A stretch of DNA of 64,000 nt from Colimorpha_A sp045543555 (GCA_045543555.1 JAZQMQ010000025.1:1-64000); one strand, 5' to 3'. Positions 50,701-58,863 are shown, numbered from the stretch's first letter. Notes: generated by a model not told the origin, from the letters alone. Numbers and translations are program-made.

Positions 50701-50729
50701 TTGATTTTCTTTTGAATTTATTATATAAT
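50701..50729 (+). promoter_or_regulatory. Sigma-A promoter of AraC-type regulator
   Basis: TTGATT, 17-bp spacer, TATAAT in the 120-bp divergent region between the GH127 gene and the regulator. Confidence 0.7.
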
Positions 50730-50783
50730 GTATTCGTATAAAAATCAATTCTCAAAACACGACATGAGGTAAGAAAAAACGAT

Positions 50784-51560
50784 ATGAACATTCTAACAAA
50801 TAATAACATCGTATTTTCATATGCGGGACTTTTTTCAACGGAAACGGAATGGATACACCCCAAACGAACAGAAAAAACCTATGAGATAATCTGTGTCACA
50901 AAAGGAAAGGTATATATGCGTGAGGGGGATCATGAATATCTGGTAGAGCAAGGACAAGTGATGTTGTTATCCCCGAACGTGCTTCATTACGGAACGAGGG
51001 TAACGAGTGACGTCGGCTTTTATTGGGTACATTTTACCGTGAAGGAGGGGGATCTCCCATTTAATAAACGTTTTTTCGAAAGCTTCGCCGGTATGTACCT
51101 CTTTAAGGAGCTGTTGCACTATAACAATCTGCCGAGCGTTCCTGAATACGCTGTAAATTCAGTACTCATTCATATACTTGCCGTACTCTGTCATTTGTCC
51201 GAAAAAAGTGTGTGTAGCTATAAAAGTATTGCAGAGACACTTCTCGAGTGGATAAGGATAAACGCAGACTCCTCTCTTACCGTTAAAAGTGTGGCAGAGC
51301 ATTTCGGCTATTCACCCGACCATATAAACCGCTTATGCAAAAGTAATTGCGGTATTGGCGCGAGGGCGCTTATCAATAATTTTTTACTTGCGAGAGCCAA
51401 GGAGCTTTTATGCAATACAGAAAAGTATGTTAAGGAGATAGCTGCCGAGCTGGCATTCCCAAGCGACAAAGCCTTCATTGGATACTTTAAATATCATGAA
51501 GGCTGTTATCCGTCAGAGTTCCGTAACCGCTTCGGAAAAATACATATGAATAAAAAATGA
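50784..51560 (+). CDS. AraC-family transcriptional regulator
   Basis: 258 residues. The N-terminal half (about 10-125) is a cupin-like sugar-sensing domain (YEIICVTKGKVYMREG, VMLLSPNVLHYG). The C-terminal 100 residues carry two helix-turn-helix motifs: VKSVAEHFGYSPDHINRLCKS and the second ending FIGYFKYHEGCYPSEFRNR, the AraC signature. GAGGTAAG precedes the ATG. Divergence from the GH127 gene, with a shared 120-bp promoter region, makes it the likely activator of that gene in response to an arabinose-containing sugar. Confidence 0.9.
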   Translation: MNILTNNNIVFSYAGLFSTETEWIHPKRTEKTYEIICVTKGKVYMREGDHEYLVEQGQVMLLSPNVLHYGTRVTSDVGFYWVHFTVKEGDLPFNKRFFESFAGMYLFKELLHYNNLPSVPEYAVNSVLIHILAVLCHLSEKSVCSYKSIAETLLEWIRINADSSLTVKSVAEHFGYSPDHINRLCKSNCGIGARALINNFLLARAKELLCNTEKYVKEIAAELAFPSDKAFIGYFKYHEGCYPSEFRNRFGKIHMNKK

Positions 51561-51758
51561 TCAAGGGGCAGATTCTAAGATGAAGCAATCTCAAAATCTC
51601 CCCTAAAAAGTCGGTTATTTAAGTTCAAATCCCATCCACACGGCATTTTTGGCGTTTGGCATCTATTAAAATCACTACCTGAAAATTGGTAGAAAAAAGC
51701 CCAGATGCCTTGTGACATCTGGGTTTTTCGTGTTGGCATCTATTTTGTCAACACAACA
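51561..51758. other. Intergenic region with tRNA-like fragment and terminator
   Basis: AAGTTCAAATCCCATCCACACGG at about 51620-51642 resembles a tRNA T-arm and acceptor end, perhaps a relic of an integration site. GGCATCTATT occurs at 51658 and 51735. The hairpin CCCAGATG/CATCTGGG at 51700-51723 with T runs on both sides can end the tRNA operon on the minus strand. Confidence 0.4.
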
Positions 51759-51833
51759 TGGAGGCGACATCCAGATTTGAACTGGAGAATAACGGTTTTG
51801 CAGACCGTGGCCTTACCACTTGGCTATGTCGCC
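51759..51833 (-). tRNA. tRNA-Cys (GCA)
   Basis: Minus strand cloverleaf with acceptor GGCGACA/TGTCGCC, anticodon loop CTGCAAA (GCA), T-loop GTTCAAATC and an encoded CCA. Last gene of the tRNA operon, separated from tRNA-Gly by a repeat. Confidence 0.92.
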
Positions 51834-51981
51834 GTATTCGGAACACGGATATTATATCACGGCTGTGGCGTTTTGTCAATGCTTTTTTGAAATTATTTTT
51901 TATTGTTTAAACAAAATGCCTTTGTACAATCAAAGCAAAGCCTCGGCTATCATCAAGCCACAGGGAATACAGCCTTCGGCT

Positions 51982-52058
51982 GATGATATGCGCCTACTGC
52001 GATGATATGCGCCTACTGCGATGATATACGCCTACTGGGATGATATACATGCTGACGC
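51982..52058. repeat. Tandem 19-bp repeats, GATGATATGCGCCTACTGC type
   Basis: Three near-identical 19-bp units at 51982, 52001 and 52020, and a diverged fourth at 52039. The flanks (51940-51981 and 52058-52090) contain related hairpins and ATGATATGC. It lies inside the tRNA operon between tRNA-Gly and tRNA-Cys. Confidence 0.75.
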
Positions 52059-52123
52059 GTGATGATATGCCATTGCTTTCGCAATGGATAAAAAAAATCC
52101 AAGTCTTTCGACTTGGATCTCTT

Positions 52124-52199
52124 TGGAGCGGATTACGGGGCTCGAACCCGCCACCTCCACCTTGGCAAGGTGGCGCTCTACCAAATGAGCTAAATCCGC
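52124..52199 (-). tRNA. tRNA-Gly (GCC)
   Basis: Acceptor GCGGATT/AATCCGC, anticodon loop TTGCCAA (GCC), T-loop GTTCGAGCC, encoded CCA. Confidence 0.95.
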
Positions 52200-52258
52200 A
52201 TAATGTACCGCGTGGCTGCGATACACACTTATTCATCGCAAGCTATTGCTTACGAAAA

Positions 52259-52334
52259 TGGTGCCTCGAGTCGGAATTGAACCAACGACACTGTGATTTT
52301 CAGTCACATGCTCTACCAACTGAGCTATCGAGGC
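52259..52334 (-). tRNA. tRNA-Phe (GAA)
   Basis: Acceptor GCCTCGA/TCGAGGC, anticodon loop CTGAAAA (GAA), T-loop GTTCAATTC, encoded CCA. Confidence 0.95.
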
Positions 52335-52372
52335 GTATTCGGCAACTCAGTTTTTATATGTGCCGAAAAAAA

Positions 52373-52449
52373 TGGCGACCCGAAGGGGACTCGAACCCCT
52401 GACCTCTAGCGTGACAGGCTAGCGTTCTAACCAACTGAACTACCGGGCC
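52373..52449 (-). tRNA. tRNA-Asp (GTC)
   Basis: Acceptor GGCCCGG/TCGGGTC with a G-T pair, anticodon loop CTGTCAC (GTC), T-loop GTTCGAGTC, encoded CCA. Confidence 0.95.
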
Positions 52450-52452
52450 GTA

Positions 52453-52528
52453 TGGTGGGAACAATAGGGCTCGAACCTATGACCCTCTGCTTGTAAGGCA
52501 GATGCTCTCCCAGCTGAGCTATGCTCCC
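52453..52528 (-). tRNA. tRNA-Val (TAC)
   Basis: Acceptor GGGAGCA/TGTTCCC, anticodon loop CTTACAA (TAC), T-loop GTTCGAGCC, encoded CCA. First gene of the operon. Confidence 0.95.
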
Positions 52529-52560
52529 ATTTTTGTCTGTCGCTCTTGGCGACGTGTAGT

Positions 52561-52589
52561 ATTATAGCACATCCTTTCGCCTTTGTCAA
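52561..52589 (-). promoter_or_regulatory. Consensus promoter of tRNA operon
   Basis: Minus strand TTGACA, 17-bp spacer, TATAAT, about 33 bp before tRNA-Val. Confidence 0.88.
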
Positions 52590-52639
52590 CACCTTTTTTA
52601 AAAAAAATAAAAAAATTTTTTATTTCTTTTTTTCTCGTA

Positions 52640-52668
52640 TTGACAACCCACCTCCTTTGTTTTATAAT
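52640..52668 (+). promoter_or_regulatory. Consensus promoter of pyridoxal kinase gene
   Basis: TTGACA, 17-bp spacer, TATAAT, 34 bp before the start codon; divergent from the tRNA operon promoter. Confidence 0.85.
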
Positions 52669-52701
52669 ATTTCCATCCCTAAAAAAGAAAGGTTGATTTT
52701 A

Positions 52702-53547
52702 ATGTTCCAAACAAGAGTAATGTCGATTCAGGATATTTCCTGCCTCGGAAAATGCTCTCTGACCGTTGCTCTCCCCATAATCTCCGCAATGGGTGCAGAG
52801 ACCTGCATTATTCCTACGGCGGTCTTATCCACTCACACAGGCGGTTTTACCGGATATACCTTCCGTGATTTAAGTGAAGATATCCCCAAGATCGCGGAGC
52901 ATTGGAGTTCATTTGACGCAAAATTTGACGCTATAGGAACCGGATACCTCGGCTCGTTTGAGCAGATCGGTATGGTTCGAGACATATTTGACCGTTTCGG
53001 TAACGGCGCTATTAAGTTTGTTGATCCCGTTATGGGCGACAACGGAAAGCTGTATGCCGGCTTTACCCCCGAATTTGCACATGAGATGGCAAAGCTCTGT
53101 TCACAGGCGGACATCATAGTCCCCAACATGACCGAGGCGTCATATATGCTCGGTATAGAATATAAATCCGGTCCCTACACCGAGGAATATATTAAGGATA
53201 TTCTTAAGGCTCTGACCTCCCTCGGATGTCCTGTCGCGGCAATGACGGGCGTTGTGCTTGAAAATGCTCCCGAAAAGCAGGGAGTCATCGCTTACGACAG
53301 CCGTACAGATAAGTTTGTTTCATATTATAATGAAAATCTCCCCGTTAAGTTCCACGGCACGGGTGATATTTATGCATCTGCTATGTGCGGAGCGCTCGCG
53401 CTCGGCAAGGGCCTTGAGTATTCTATTCAGATTGCTGTCGATTTCACGGTTGAGTGTATCAAGCGTTCTATCGGCGACGATGAGCATAAGTATGGCGTCA
53501 GATTCGAGGAGTGTATACCATATCTTACCGATTACCTTCGTAAATAA
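52702..53547 (+). CDS. Pyridoxamine/pyridoxal kinase (PdxY-like)
   Basis: 281 residues from the ATG after AAAGGTTGA; the frame from 52546 crosses the promoter. Ribokinase-fold enzyme that phosphorylates the vitamers of B6 for PLP. QDISCLGKCSLTVALP near residue 9, AVLSTHTGGF near 42, FVDPVMGDNGKLY near 112, VPNMTEASYMLG near 144 and the anion-hole/catalytic GTGDIYAS near 225 fit the PdxK/PdxY group. PLP serves MetY, PatB, GlyA and others here. A decayed copy of its last 45 codons lies at 55924. Confidence 0.88.
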   Translation: MFQTRVMSIQDISCLGKCSLTVALPIISAMGAETCIIPTAVLSTHTGGFTGYTFRDLSEDIPKIAEHWSSFDAKFDAIGTGYLGSFEQIGMVRDIFDRFGNGAIKFVDPVMGDNGKLYAGFTPEFAHEMAKLCSQADIIVPNMTEASYMLGIEYKSGPYTEEYIKDILKALTSLGCPVAAMTGVVLENAPEKQGVIAYDSRTDKFVSYYNENLPVKFHGTGDIYASAMCGALALGKGLEYSIQIAVDFTVECIKRSIGDDEHKYGVRFEECIPYLTDYLRK

Positions 53548-53551
53548 TTTG

Positions 53552-53580
53552 TTGACAAAGTTAATAGCGCGTGATATAAT
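53552..53580 (+). promoter_or_regulatory. Consensus sigma-A promoter
   Basis: TTGACA, 17-bp spacer, TATAAT, starting five bases after the pyridoxal kinase stop codon. Confidence 0.85.
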
Positions 53581-53609
53581 GAAGTTAAATAATCAAAAGG
53601 AGATATATT

Positions 53610-54194
53610 ATGGCACTTTTTAAGAATAACAGACCTCAGCTTTCACCAAGAGATATGTGTCTCAGAAGGTATAATGCCGCAACAAGCTCACTTCTTCTCG
53701 TTGTCATTCTCACGATCGTGAATATCGCGCTGGTTTTGGCAGGTCAGGACACTTACTTCCTTTTTTCCGCTTCAATTCCGTTTTTTCTTGTAGCTCGCGG
53801 AGCAATTCTTTGCGGAGTGCTTCCCGATAAGTTTTATATCGAGTATCTCGACGCAAATCCCGAGGAGCTCAACTTCTATTCCTCGAGCTATCTGTACGGA
53901 ATGATCGCGATTGCGGCGCTGTTTATTGTGTTTTACCTCGTTGCGTGGCTGTTTGCAAGAAAGGGTAAGGTTGCTTTACTTATTGCGGCTCTTGCAGTAT
54001 TTGTTGTTGATACGGTCAGCCCGTTCGTGTTCTTTGAGTCTGACATTTCGACAGGAGCTATGGATTTAGTAATCCACGCACTTGTTATTGCAGAGCTTGC
54101 GCTCGGAATAGTATCCTATTTCAAGCTCAAGAAGATGCCTGTCGAGGTTGTGGTTGAGGCTCCCGTTGAGGAAGCTCCCACCGAAGAGCAGTAA
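53610..54194 (+). CDS. Multi-pass membrane protein of unknown function
   Basis: 194 residues. Hydrophobic segments at about 27-45, 50-70, 97-117, 122-142 and 150-168, then a Glu/Val/Pro-rich acidic tail (VEAPVEEAPTEEQ). AGGAGAT precedes the ATG. It has its own promoter although it follows the pyridoxal kinase gene by 62 bp. The pairing seems to be old, because the debris at 55924-56227 contains the tails of both proteins in the same order. I do not recognise a family. Confidence 0.7.
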   Translation: MALFKNNRPQLSPRDMCLRRYNAATSSLLLVVILTIVNIALVLAGQDTYFLFSASIPFFLVARGAILCGVLPDKFYIEYLDANPEELNFYSSSYLYGMIAIAALFIVFYLVAWLFARKGKVALLIAALAVFVVDTVSPFVFFESDISTGAMDLVIHALVIAELALGIVSYFKLKKMPVEVVVEAPVEEAPTEEQ

Positions 54195-54205
54195 GATTTA
54201 TAAGA

Positions 54206-54241
54206 AAAAGCTGTAAGCACGGCGTGCTTACAGCTTTTTTG
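54206..54241 (+). terminator. Terminator of membrane-protein gene
   Basis: AAAAAGCTGTAAGCA/TGCTTACAGCTTTTT stem and T run. Confidence 0.88.
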
Positions 54242-54307
54242 CGTGTTGCGGTCCTTTTGACGTATATGTTGTTCCTTCACATGATTGTCGTCAAAAAAAC
54301 GCAATAC

Positions 54308-54336
54308 TTGACATTTTTCGAATTGTGTAATATAAT
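54308..54336 (+). promoter_or_regulatory. Consensus promoter of glycosyltransferase gene
   Basis: TTGACA, 17-bp spacer, TATAAT, about 70 bp before the start codon. Confidence 0.85.
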
Positions 54337-54407
54337 GCATATATATAGTCACATTTGAAATTACGCTTGTCTTTAGTTGATTTTTATTGTGTAGTTAGGT
54401 GAGAACA

Positions 54408-55817
54408 ATGTTTATTTTCCAAGTTGCAATAAATATAATCAATAAAATATCTAATTTTGTGTCCGCGTGCTACCAACACAAAATAGCATATAAGCTTACA
54501 GGCCTTTTCTTTACGCGCAAATTCCGAAAAGCAAAAGAAAACCATACCTATGGAATATTGGTCGCCGCAAGAAACGAAGAAACAGTCATAGGTAAGCTGA
54601 TCGAAAGCATAAACAATCAGGATTATCCGCGAGAGCTGATTAAAATTTTTGTGGTTGCACATAATTGTACCGATAATACCGCAGCTGCCGCAAGAGAAGC
54701 AGGTGCGATTTGCTATGAATATAACGACGAAAGCAAGCGTACGAAGGGATTTGCGCTTCAATATCTCGTGGATCAGATCCGTTGTGATTACGGAGTGGAT
54801 TGCTGTGAGGGTTATTTCATTTTCGATGCGGATAATATATTGAAAGAGGATTTTGTTTCGAGAATGAACGATTCCTTCGACTCCGGTGAGAAGATAGTAA
54901 CGTCATACAGAAACACCAAAAACTTTGATGATAACTGGATATCCGCATCCTATGGAATTCATTGGCTCAGAACTGTAAGATACGAGCATCGTGCCCGATC
55001 GGTATTCAGATTGGCAACGAGAATTCAGGGTACGGGCTTCCTTTTTCCGGCGGAGGTTATAAAGGACGGTTGGAAATACACCTCACTTACTGAGGACAGA
55101 GCATTTTGCGCCGACGTCGTAACGATGGGATACCGCATCTCTTATAACAACGAGGCGGAATTTTATGACGAGCAGCCCACCGATATAAAGATCGCTATGA
55201 GGCAGCGCTTAAGATGGTCAAAGGGTCATCTCGATGCGTTCGTTGAGACGGGTGGAAAGCTTTTTTTAAACATTTTCCGAACGAAAGGCGCGGCAAATAA
55301 GGAATATCCTGATGCGCCCAAATGGAAAAAACTCCTTCGCAATCTGAGATTTAGATTTATTAACTTTGATATGCTGACAGTTGTATTTCCTCGTTCAATA
55401 TCGCTGTCGTTCAAGAAAATAACGGTAGTGCTTCTTAAGACGGGGTGGGCGCTTACGTCCGCCAAAACTTTCGGAGTAGGTTACGCACCGGAGCTGATAA
55501 GGGATGTGCTCAAGCTTTGTGGAGTTACGCAGGTGTTCCCGCAAACTGATGTCGAAACGATTGCGCTTATGTGCGCGTTTACGTTCGCTTGGACGGTAAA
55601 TACGTACATAGAAACCATAATTACAGCTGCATACGTTATGATCGCGGAGTGCAAGAGAATCAAGAAAATCAGATGGTACAAAAAGGTTTGGTACTGTATC
55701 ACATTCCCAATATTCGACCTCATAGGAAAGCTCACTATGCTTATGGCTCTGTTTATGAAGGTTGAATGGAAGCCTATTCCACATAAGGTAGCAATAGGTA
55801 TGGACAAGGTCAAATAA
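54408..55817 (+). CDS. Family 2 glycosyltransferase, membrane-bound
   Basis: 469 residues from the ATG with AGGTGAG. The GT2 domain (about 45-285) has YGILVAARNEETVIGKLI, the metal-binding DAD in FIFDADNIL near 145, the catalytic TED in SLTEDRAFC near 230 and RQRLRWSKGH near 266, the QxxRW-type motif of processive transferases. C-terminal segments at about 320-345 and 385-450 look membrane-embedded. Such enzymes polymerise sugars at the membrane, for example exopolysaccharide. It sits between the intact and the ruined copies of the kinase-membrane protein pair. Confidence 0.83.
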   Translation: MFIFQVAINIINKISNFVSACYQHKIAYKLTGLFFTRKFRKAKENHTYGILVAARNEETVIGKLIESINNQDYPRELIKIFVVAHNCTDNTAAAAREAGAICYEYNDESKRTKGFALQYLVDQIRCDYGVDCCEGYFIFDADNILKEDFVSRMNDSFDSGEKIVTSYRNTKNFDDNWISASYGIHWLRTVRYEHRARSVFRLATRIQGTGFLFPAEVIKDGWKYTSLTEDRAFCADVVTMGYRISYNNEAEFYDEQPTDIKIAMRQRLRWSKGHLDAFVETGGKLFLNIFRTKGAANKEYPDAPKWKKLLRNLRFRFINFDMLTVVFPRSISLSFKKITVVLLKTGWALTSAKTFGVGYAPELIRDVLKLCGVTQVFPQTDVETIALMCAFTFAWTVNTYIETIITAAYVMIAECKRIKKIRWYKKVWYCITFPIFDLIGKLTMLMALFMKVEWKPIPHKVAIGMDKVK

Positions 55818-55851
55818 AAAAAGCATCCAACAGTGCGTTGGATGCTTTTTG
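55816..55851 (+). terminator. Terminator of glycosyltransferase gene
   Basis: AAAAAAGCATCCAA/TTGGATGCTTTTT stem directly at the stop codon. Confidence 0.88.
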
Positions 55852-55854
55852 TCT

Positions 55855-55925
55855 TCAGAGCGTTCCCGTAACGGTAAGTGTGACAGAGCCGGGAACTACG
55901 TTGTAGCCACCGTTTACGGTAACTG
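55855..55925 (-). pseudogene. Short beta-rich C-terminal remnant
   Basis: On the minus strand the last 23 codons of an open frame read VTVNGGYNVVPGSVTLTVTGTL and then stop; this looks like the end of a secreted beta-sandwich protein. Upstream codons on that strand overlap the kinase remnant, so only this piece survives. Confidence 0.35.
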
Positions 55926-56061
55926 TCTTGAATATTCTATTCAAATTGCCGTTGATTATACGGTTGAATGTATAAAGAAATCGATCGGCGATGACGATCG
56001 TAAATACGGAGTACGCTTCGAGGAGTGCATACCTTACCTCACCGACTACCTCCGCAGATGA
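55924..56061 (+). pseudogene. C-terminal fragment of a second pyridoxal kinase
   Basis: Translates to 45 codons nearly identical in protein to the end of the intact kinase (LEYSIQIAVDYTVECIKKS, KYGVRFEECIPYLTDYLRR) but with many synonymous differences, so it is a diverged paralogue and not a fresh duplication. No start or catalytic motif remains. Confidence 0.85.
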
Positions 56062-56062
56062 T

Positions 56063-56227
56063 TTTTTTGTAGGCATTCAGAACACCGCGATAGATCTTGT
56101 TATAAGAGTTCCGGTCATTGTAGAGCTTGTTATCGGTATCATGGCGTTCTATAAGTTCAGAAATCTTCCTCCCGAGCCCGTATTGGAGTATCAGCCTTCA
56201 AAAAACGTTACCGAAGACCAAATGTAA
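56063..56227 (+). pseudogene. C-terminal fragment of a second membrane protein
   Basis: TAIDLVIRVPVIVELVIGIMAFYKF and an acidic tail ending EDQM match the last third of the protein at 53610. It begins directly after the kinase remnant's stop, so the 62-bp spacer and about 140 N-terminal codons were lost in one deletion. Confidence 0.75.
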
Positions 56228-56234
56228 TCAGATC

Positions 56235-56269
56235 ATCTCCTCTCTGTAAAAAGGGAGGAGATATCTTTT
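56235..56269 (+). terminator. Terminator after the remnants
   Basis: ATCTCCTC/GAGGAGAT stem followed by ATCTTTTG, just after the last remnant's stop. Confidence 0.7.
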
Positions 56270-56312
56270 GTCCTAAGTGTGAGCGATATCGCTGATTATG
56301 TGGGTTAAGACC

Positions 56313-56341
56313 TTGACATTACGGCATAAAAGTATTATAAT
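56313..56341 (+). promoter_or_regulatory. Consensus promoter of the rimO operon
   Basis: TTGACA, 17-bp spacer, TATAAT, 36 bp before rimO. Confidence 0.88.
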
Positions 56342-56377
56342 AATTCTGTATGAAAAAAATTCCGAAAGGATAAAAGA

Positions 56378-57709
56378 ATGAAAAAACCGGTAATTGGCTT
56401 TGTGTCGCTCGGTTGCCCAAAAAACCAGATCGACACCGAGATAATGCTCCGTGAGCTTGTTGATGCAGGGTACGACATTACCCCCGAGGATCACGAAGCG
56501 GATATCATAATCGTAAACACTTGTGCCTTCATCGAAAGTGCAAAGCAGGAGGCTATCGACAACATTCTCGATATCGCTTGGCTTAAAAAGCATAGAAAGC
56601 TTAAGGCGATCATCTGCTGCGGATGTCTGTCCGAGCGCTATCGCGACCAGATTTTCACCGAGCTGCCCGAGGTGGATGCAGTAATCGGAACAGGAAGCAT
56701 ACATAATATCGTTACCGCTGTTGAGAAGGTATGGAACGGCGAAAAATATATCTCGACCGAGCCAAATGAATCCCTTGTCCTCGGCGGAGAAAGAGTCGTT
56801 ACAACTCCCGAATACACCGCATACATAAAGGTCGCAGAGGGCTGCGACAACCGTTGCTCCTACTGTGCTATTCCAATGATAAGGGGACGCTTCCGCTCCC
56901 GAAAGATCGAGGATATAGTTTCGGAGGCAAAATCCCTTGAGGAGCTTGGCGTAAAGGAGCTCGTTATCGTAGCACAGGATACCACAAGATACGGTCTTGA
57001 TATTTACGGAGAGTATTCTCTTGCAAAGCTTCTGCGCGAGCTTACCGCAAACACGACCATCCCGTGGTTCCGTCTTATGTACTGCTATCCCGATAAGATC
57101 ACCGACGAGCTTATAAATGAAATGGCAACAAATGACCGTGTTGTTAAATACATCGATCTGCCCATTCAGCATATTTCGGACAGAATGCTAAAGGCAATGA
57201 ACCGCCACGGCGACGGAAAATGTGTGCGCGACACGATAAAGCGTCTGCGCGACGGCGTTCCGGGCATCACGATCAGAACAACTGCAATCGTGGGCTTCCC
57301 GGGAGAGACCGAGGAGGACTTCACAGAGCTTTGTGAGTTCATTGAAGAGGCAAAATTCGACCGCTTCGGCGCGTTCACCTATTCTCGCGAAGAGGACACC
57401 CCCGCGTTCGATCTGCCCGACCAGATAGACGAGCAGACAAAGCAGGACCGCTACGATGCTATAATGTCTATCCAGCTCGACATCCATGAAGCACTAAACG
57501 AAGAGAAGATCGGAATGAATGTAAATGTTCTCTGCGAGGGATTCGACCCGGTTGCCGAGACCTATTACGGCAGAAGTGAGGCTGACGCGCCGGAGATCGA
57601 CGGGAAGGTCTACTTCTCCTCCAAGAAAAAGCTCCGTGAGGGCCAGTTCGTTACAGTAAAGATCACCGAAGCCATCGACTACGACCTCTTCGGCGAAGCG
57701 ATCAAATAA
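56378..57709 (+). CDS. rimO: Ribosomal protein S12 methylthiotransferase
   Basis: 443 residues. The N-terminal MTTase domain binds one iron-sulfur cluster through Cys in SLGCPKNQID, VNTCAFI and CCGCLSERY. The radical SAM cluster motif EGCDNRCSYCAIP lies near residue 155, and a TRAM RNA-binding domain closes the protein (about 375-440). The order and the GCPKN start separate RimO from the tRNA enzyme MiaB. It adds a methylthio group to an aspartate of S12. AAAGGA precedes the ATG. It heads a run of translation genes with pgsA 15 bp downstream. Confidence 0.94.
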   Translation: MKKPVIGFVSLGCPKNQIDTEIMLRELVDAGYDITPEDHEADIIIVNTCAFIESAKQEAIDNILDIAWLKKHRKLKAIICCGCLSERYRDQIFTELPEVDAVIGTGSIHNIVTAVEKVWNGEKYISTEPNESLVLGGERVVTTPEYTAYIKVAEGCDNRCSYCAIPMIRGRFRSRKIEDIVSEAKSLEELGVKELVIVAQDTTRYGLDIYGEYSLAKLLRELTANTTIPWFRLMYCYPDKITDELINEMATNDRVVKYIDLPIQHISDRMLKAMNRHGDGKCVRDTIKRLRDGVPGITIRTTAIVGFPGETEEDFTELCEFIEEAKFDRFGAFTYSREEDTPAFDLPDQIDEQTKQDRYDAIMSIQLDIHEALNEEKIGMNVNVLCEGFDPVAETYYGRSEADAPEIDGKVYFSSKKKLREGQFVTVKITEAIDYDLFGEAIK

Positions 57710-57724
57710 GAAAGGATAAATATT

Positions 57725-58306
57725 ATGAATCTCCCGAACAGACTTACAATTCTTCGTATAATCCTCGTTCCGTTCTGTATGTTCTTCATCGCCTTCAACG
57801 GAATGAACGATACTGTTTGCCGTATAATCGCCCTCGTTCTTTTCTCGGTCACATCACTTACAGATATGCTTGACGGAAAGATCGCAAGAAAATATAACCT
57901 CGTTACCGATTTCGGAAAATTCCTCGATCCCGTTGCAGATAAGCTTCTCATAATCGGATCATACCTCGCGCTGCTCGTTAAATATAACCATGATGACGTT
58001 TTCGTAACATTCATGTTCTGGTGTCTGTTCATCATCCTCTTCCGCGAGCTTGCAGTAACTTCTCTTCGTATGATCGTTTCGTCAAAGGTCGTTATAGCCG
58101 CTGACATTATGGGTAAGATCAAAACAGTATCCCAGATGGTAGCTGTCATCGTCGCTCTTGTCGAGCCGATATTCTGCCGTCTTGTAGGCTTCAACACCCA
58201 TAACATCGCAACATATGCCCTTGTTGGTATATCCGCATTCGCGACACTTGTGTCGGGTCTTAACTACTTCAAGGCTTATTGGCCCTATATCAATCCGAAC
58301 AAATGA
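57725..58306 (+). CDS. pgsA: CDP-diacylglycerol-glycerol-3-phosphate 3-phosphatidyltransferase
   Basis: 193 residues with four to five membrane helices. LPNRLTILRIILVP at the N-terminus and the CDP-alcohol phosphotransferase motif D-G-x2-A-R-x8-G-x3-D-x3-D, seen as DGKIARKYNLVTDFGKFLDPVADK near residue 47, are complete. It makes phosphatidylglycerol phosphate, the precursor of phosphatidylglycerol. AAGAAAGG precedes the ATG. Its stop overlaps the start of mnmM by ATGA, so the two are translationally coupled. Confidence 0.94.
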   Translation: MNLPNRLTILRIILVPFCMFFIAFNGMNDTVCRIIALVLFSVTSLTDMLDGKIARKYNLVTDFGKFLDPVADKLLIIGSYLALLVKYNHDDVFVTFMFWCLFIILFRELAVTSLRMIVSSKVVIAADIMGKIKTVSQMVAVIVALVEPIFCRLVGFNTHNIATYALVGISAFATLVSGLNYFKAYWPYINPNK

Positions 58307-58854
58307 TAGATCTGCTTACTGTTGAAAAATCCTTCATAGAATCTCATATAAAAGAGGGCGGAACCGTTGTTGATTTCACTATGGGCAACGGTCACGATAC
58401 ACTCTGGCTTTCAAAAAAGGTTGGAGAAAACGGAAAGGTTTACGCCTTTGACGTTCAGGAGGCGGCGCTCGTCAGCTCCGAAAAGCTTCTTTCCGAGAGC
58501 GGATGCCCCAAAAATTACACTCTGATCCTCGATTCCCACGCAAATGTGGAAAATTACGTTAAAGAGCCGATCTGTGCAGGTATGTTCAATCTCGGATATC
58601 TGCCGGGCTCCGACAAAAAAATAACAACACTCAGAAAGTCAACAATGGCGGCTGTTGAAGCCGCAATACGTCTGCTCGAGGACGACGGAGGATTGCTTAT
58701 CGCAGTCTATCCCGGTCACGAGGAGGGTAATCTTGAGGGGCTTATGCTCGATGACTACTTTAAAACGCTTGATCGCAAGAAGATATGCGTGTCGAAGCTT
58801 CAGATAGTCAATTCCCCCACATCCCCCTTCTTCTTCCTCGTTGAAAAAAGATAA
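58303..58854 (+). CDS. mnmM: tRNA methyltransferase MnmM (YtqB-like)
   Basis: 183 residues from the ATG that overlaps the pgsA stop. Rossmann methyltransferase of the former rRNA_methylase (PF06962) group. VVDFTMGNGHDTLWLSK near 22 is the SAM loop and VYAFDVQEAAL near 47 the acidic strand. MFNLGYLPGSDKKITT near 93 is the family hallmark. The Bacillus subtilis member YtqB was shown to be MnmM, which methylates nm5s2U to mnm5s2U at tRNA position 34. The next gene is mnmG, which makes the precursor modification at the same base, so the context supports this role. Confidence 0.85.
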   Translation: MIDLLTVEKSFIESHIKEGGTVVDFTMGNGHDTLWLSKKVGENGKVYAFDVQEAALVSSEKLLSESGCPKNYTLILDSHANVENYVKEPICAGMFNLGYLPGSDKKITTLRKSTMAAVEAAIRLLEDDGGLLIAVYPGHEEGNLEGLMLDDYFKTLDRKKICVSKLQIVNSPTSPFFFLVEKR

Positions 58855-58863
58855 TACAAAATG

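Noticed and set aside
51982..52058. CRISPR-like array
   Set aside because: The 19-bp units are directly adjacent without spacers, only three to four copies, and no cas genes are present.
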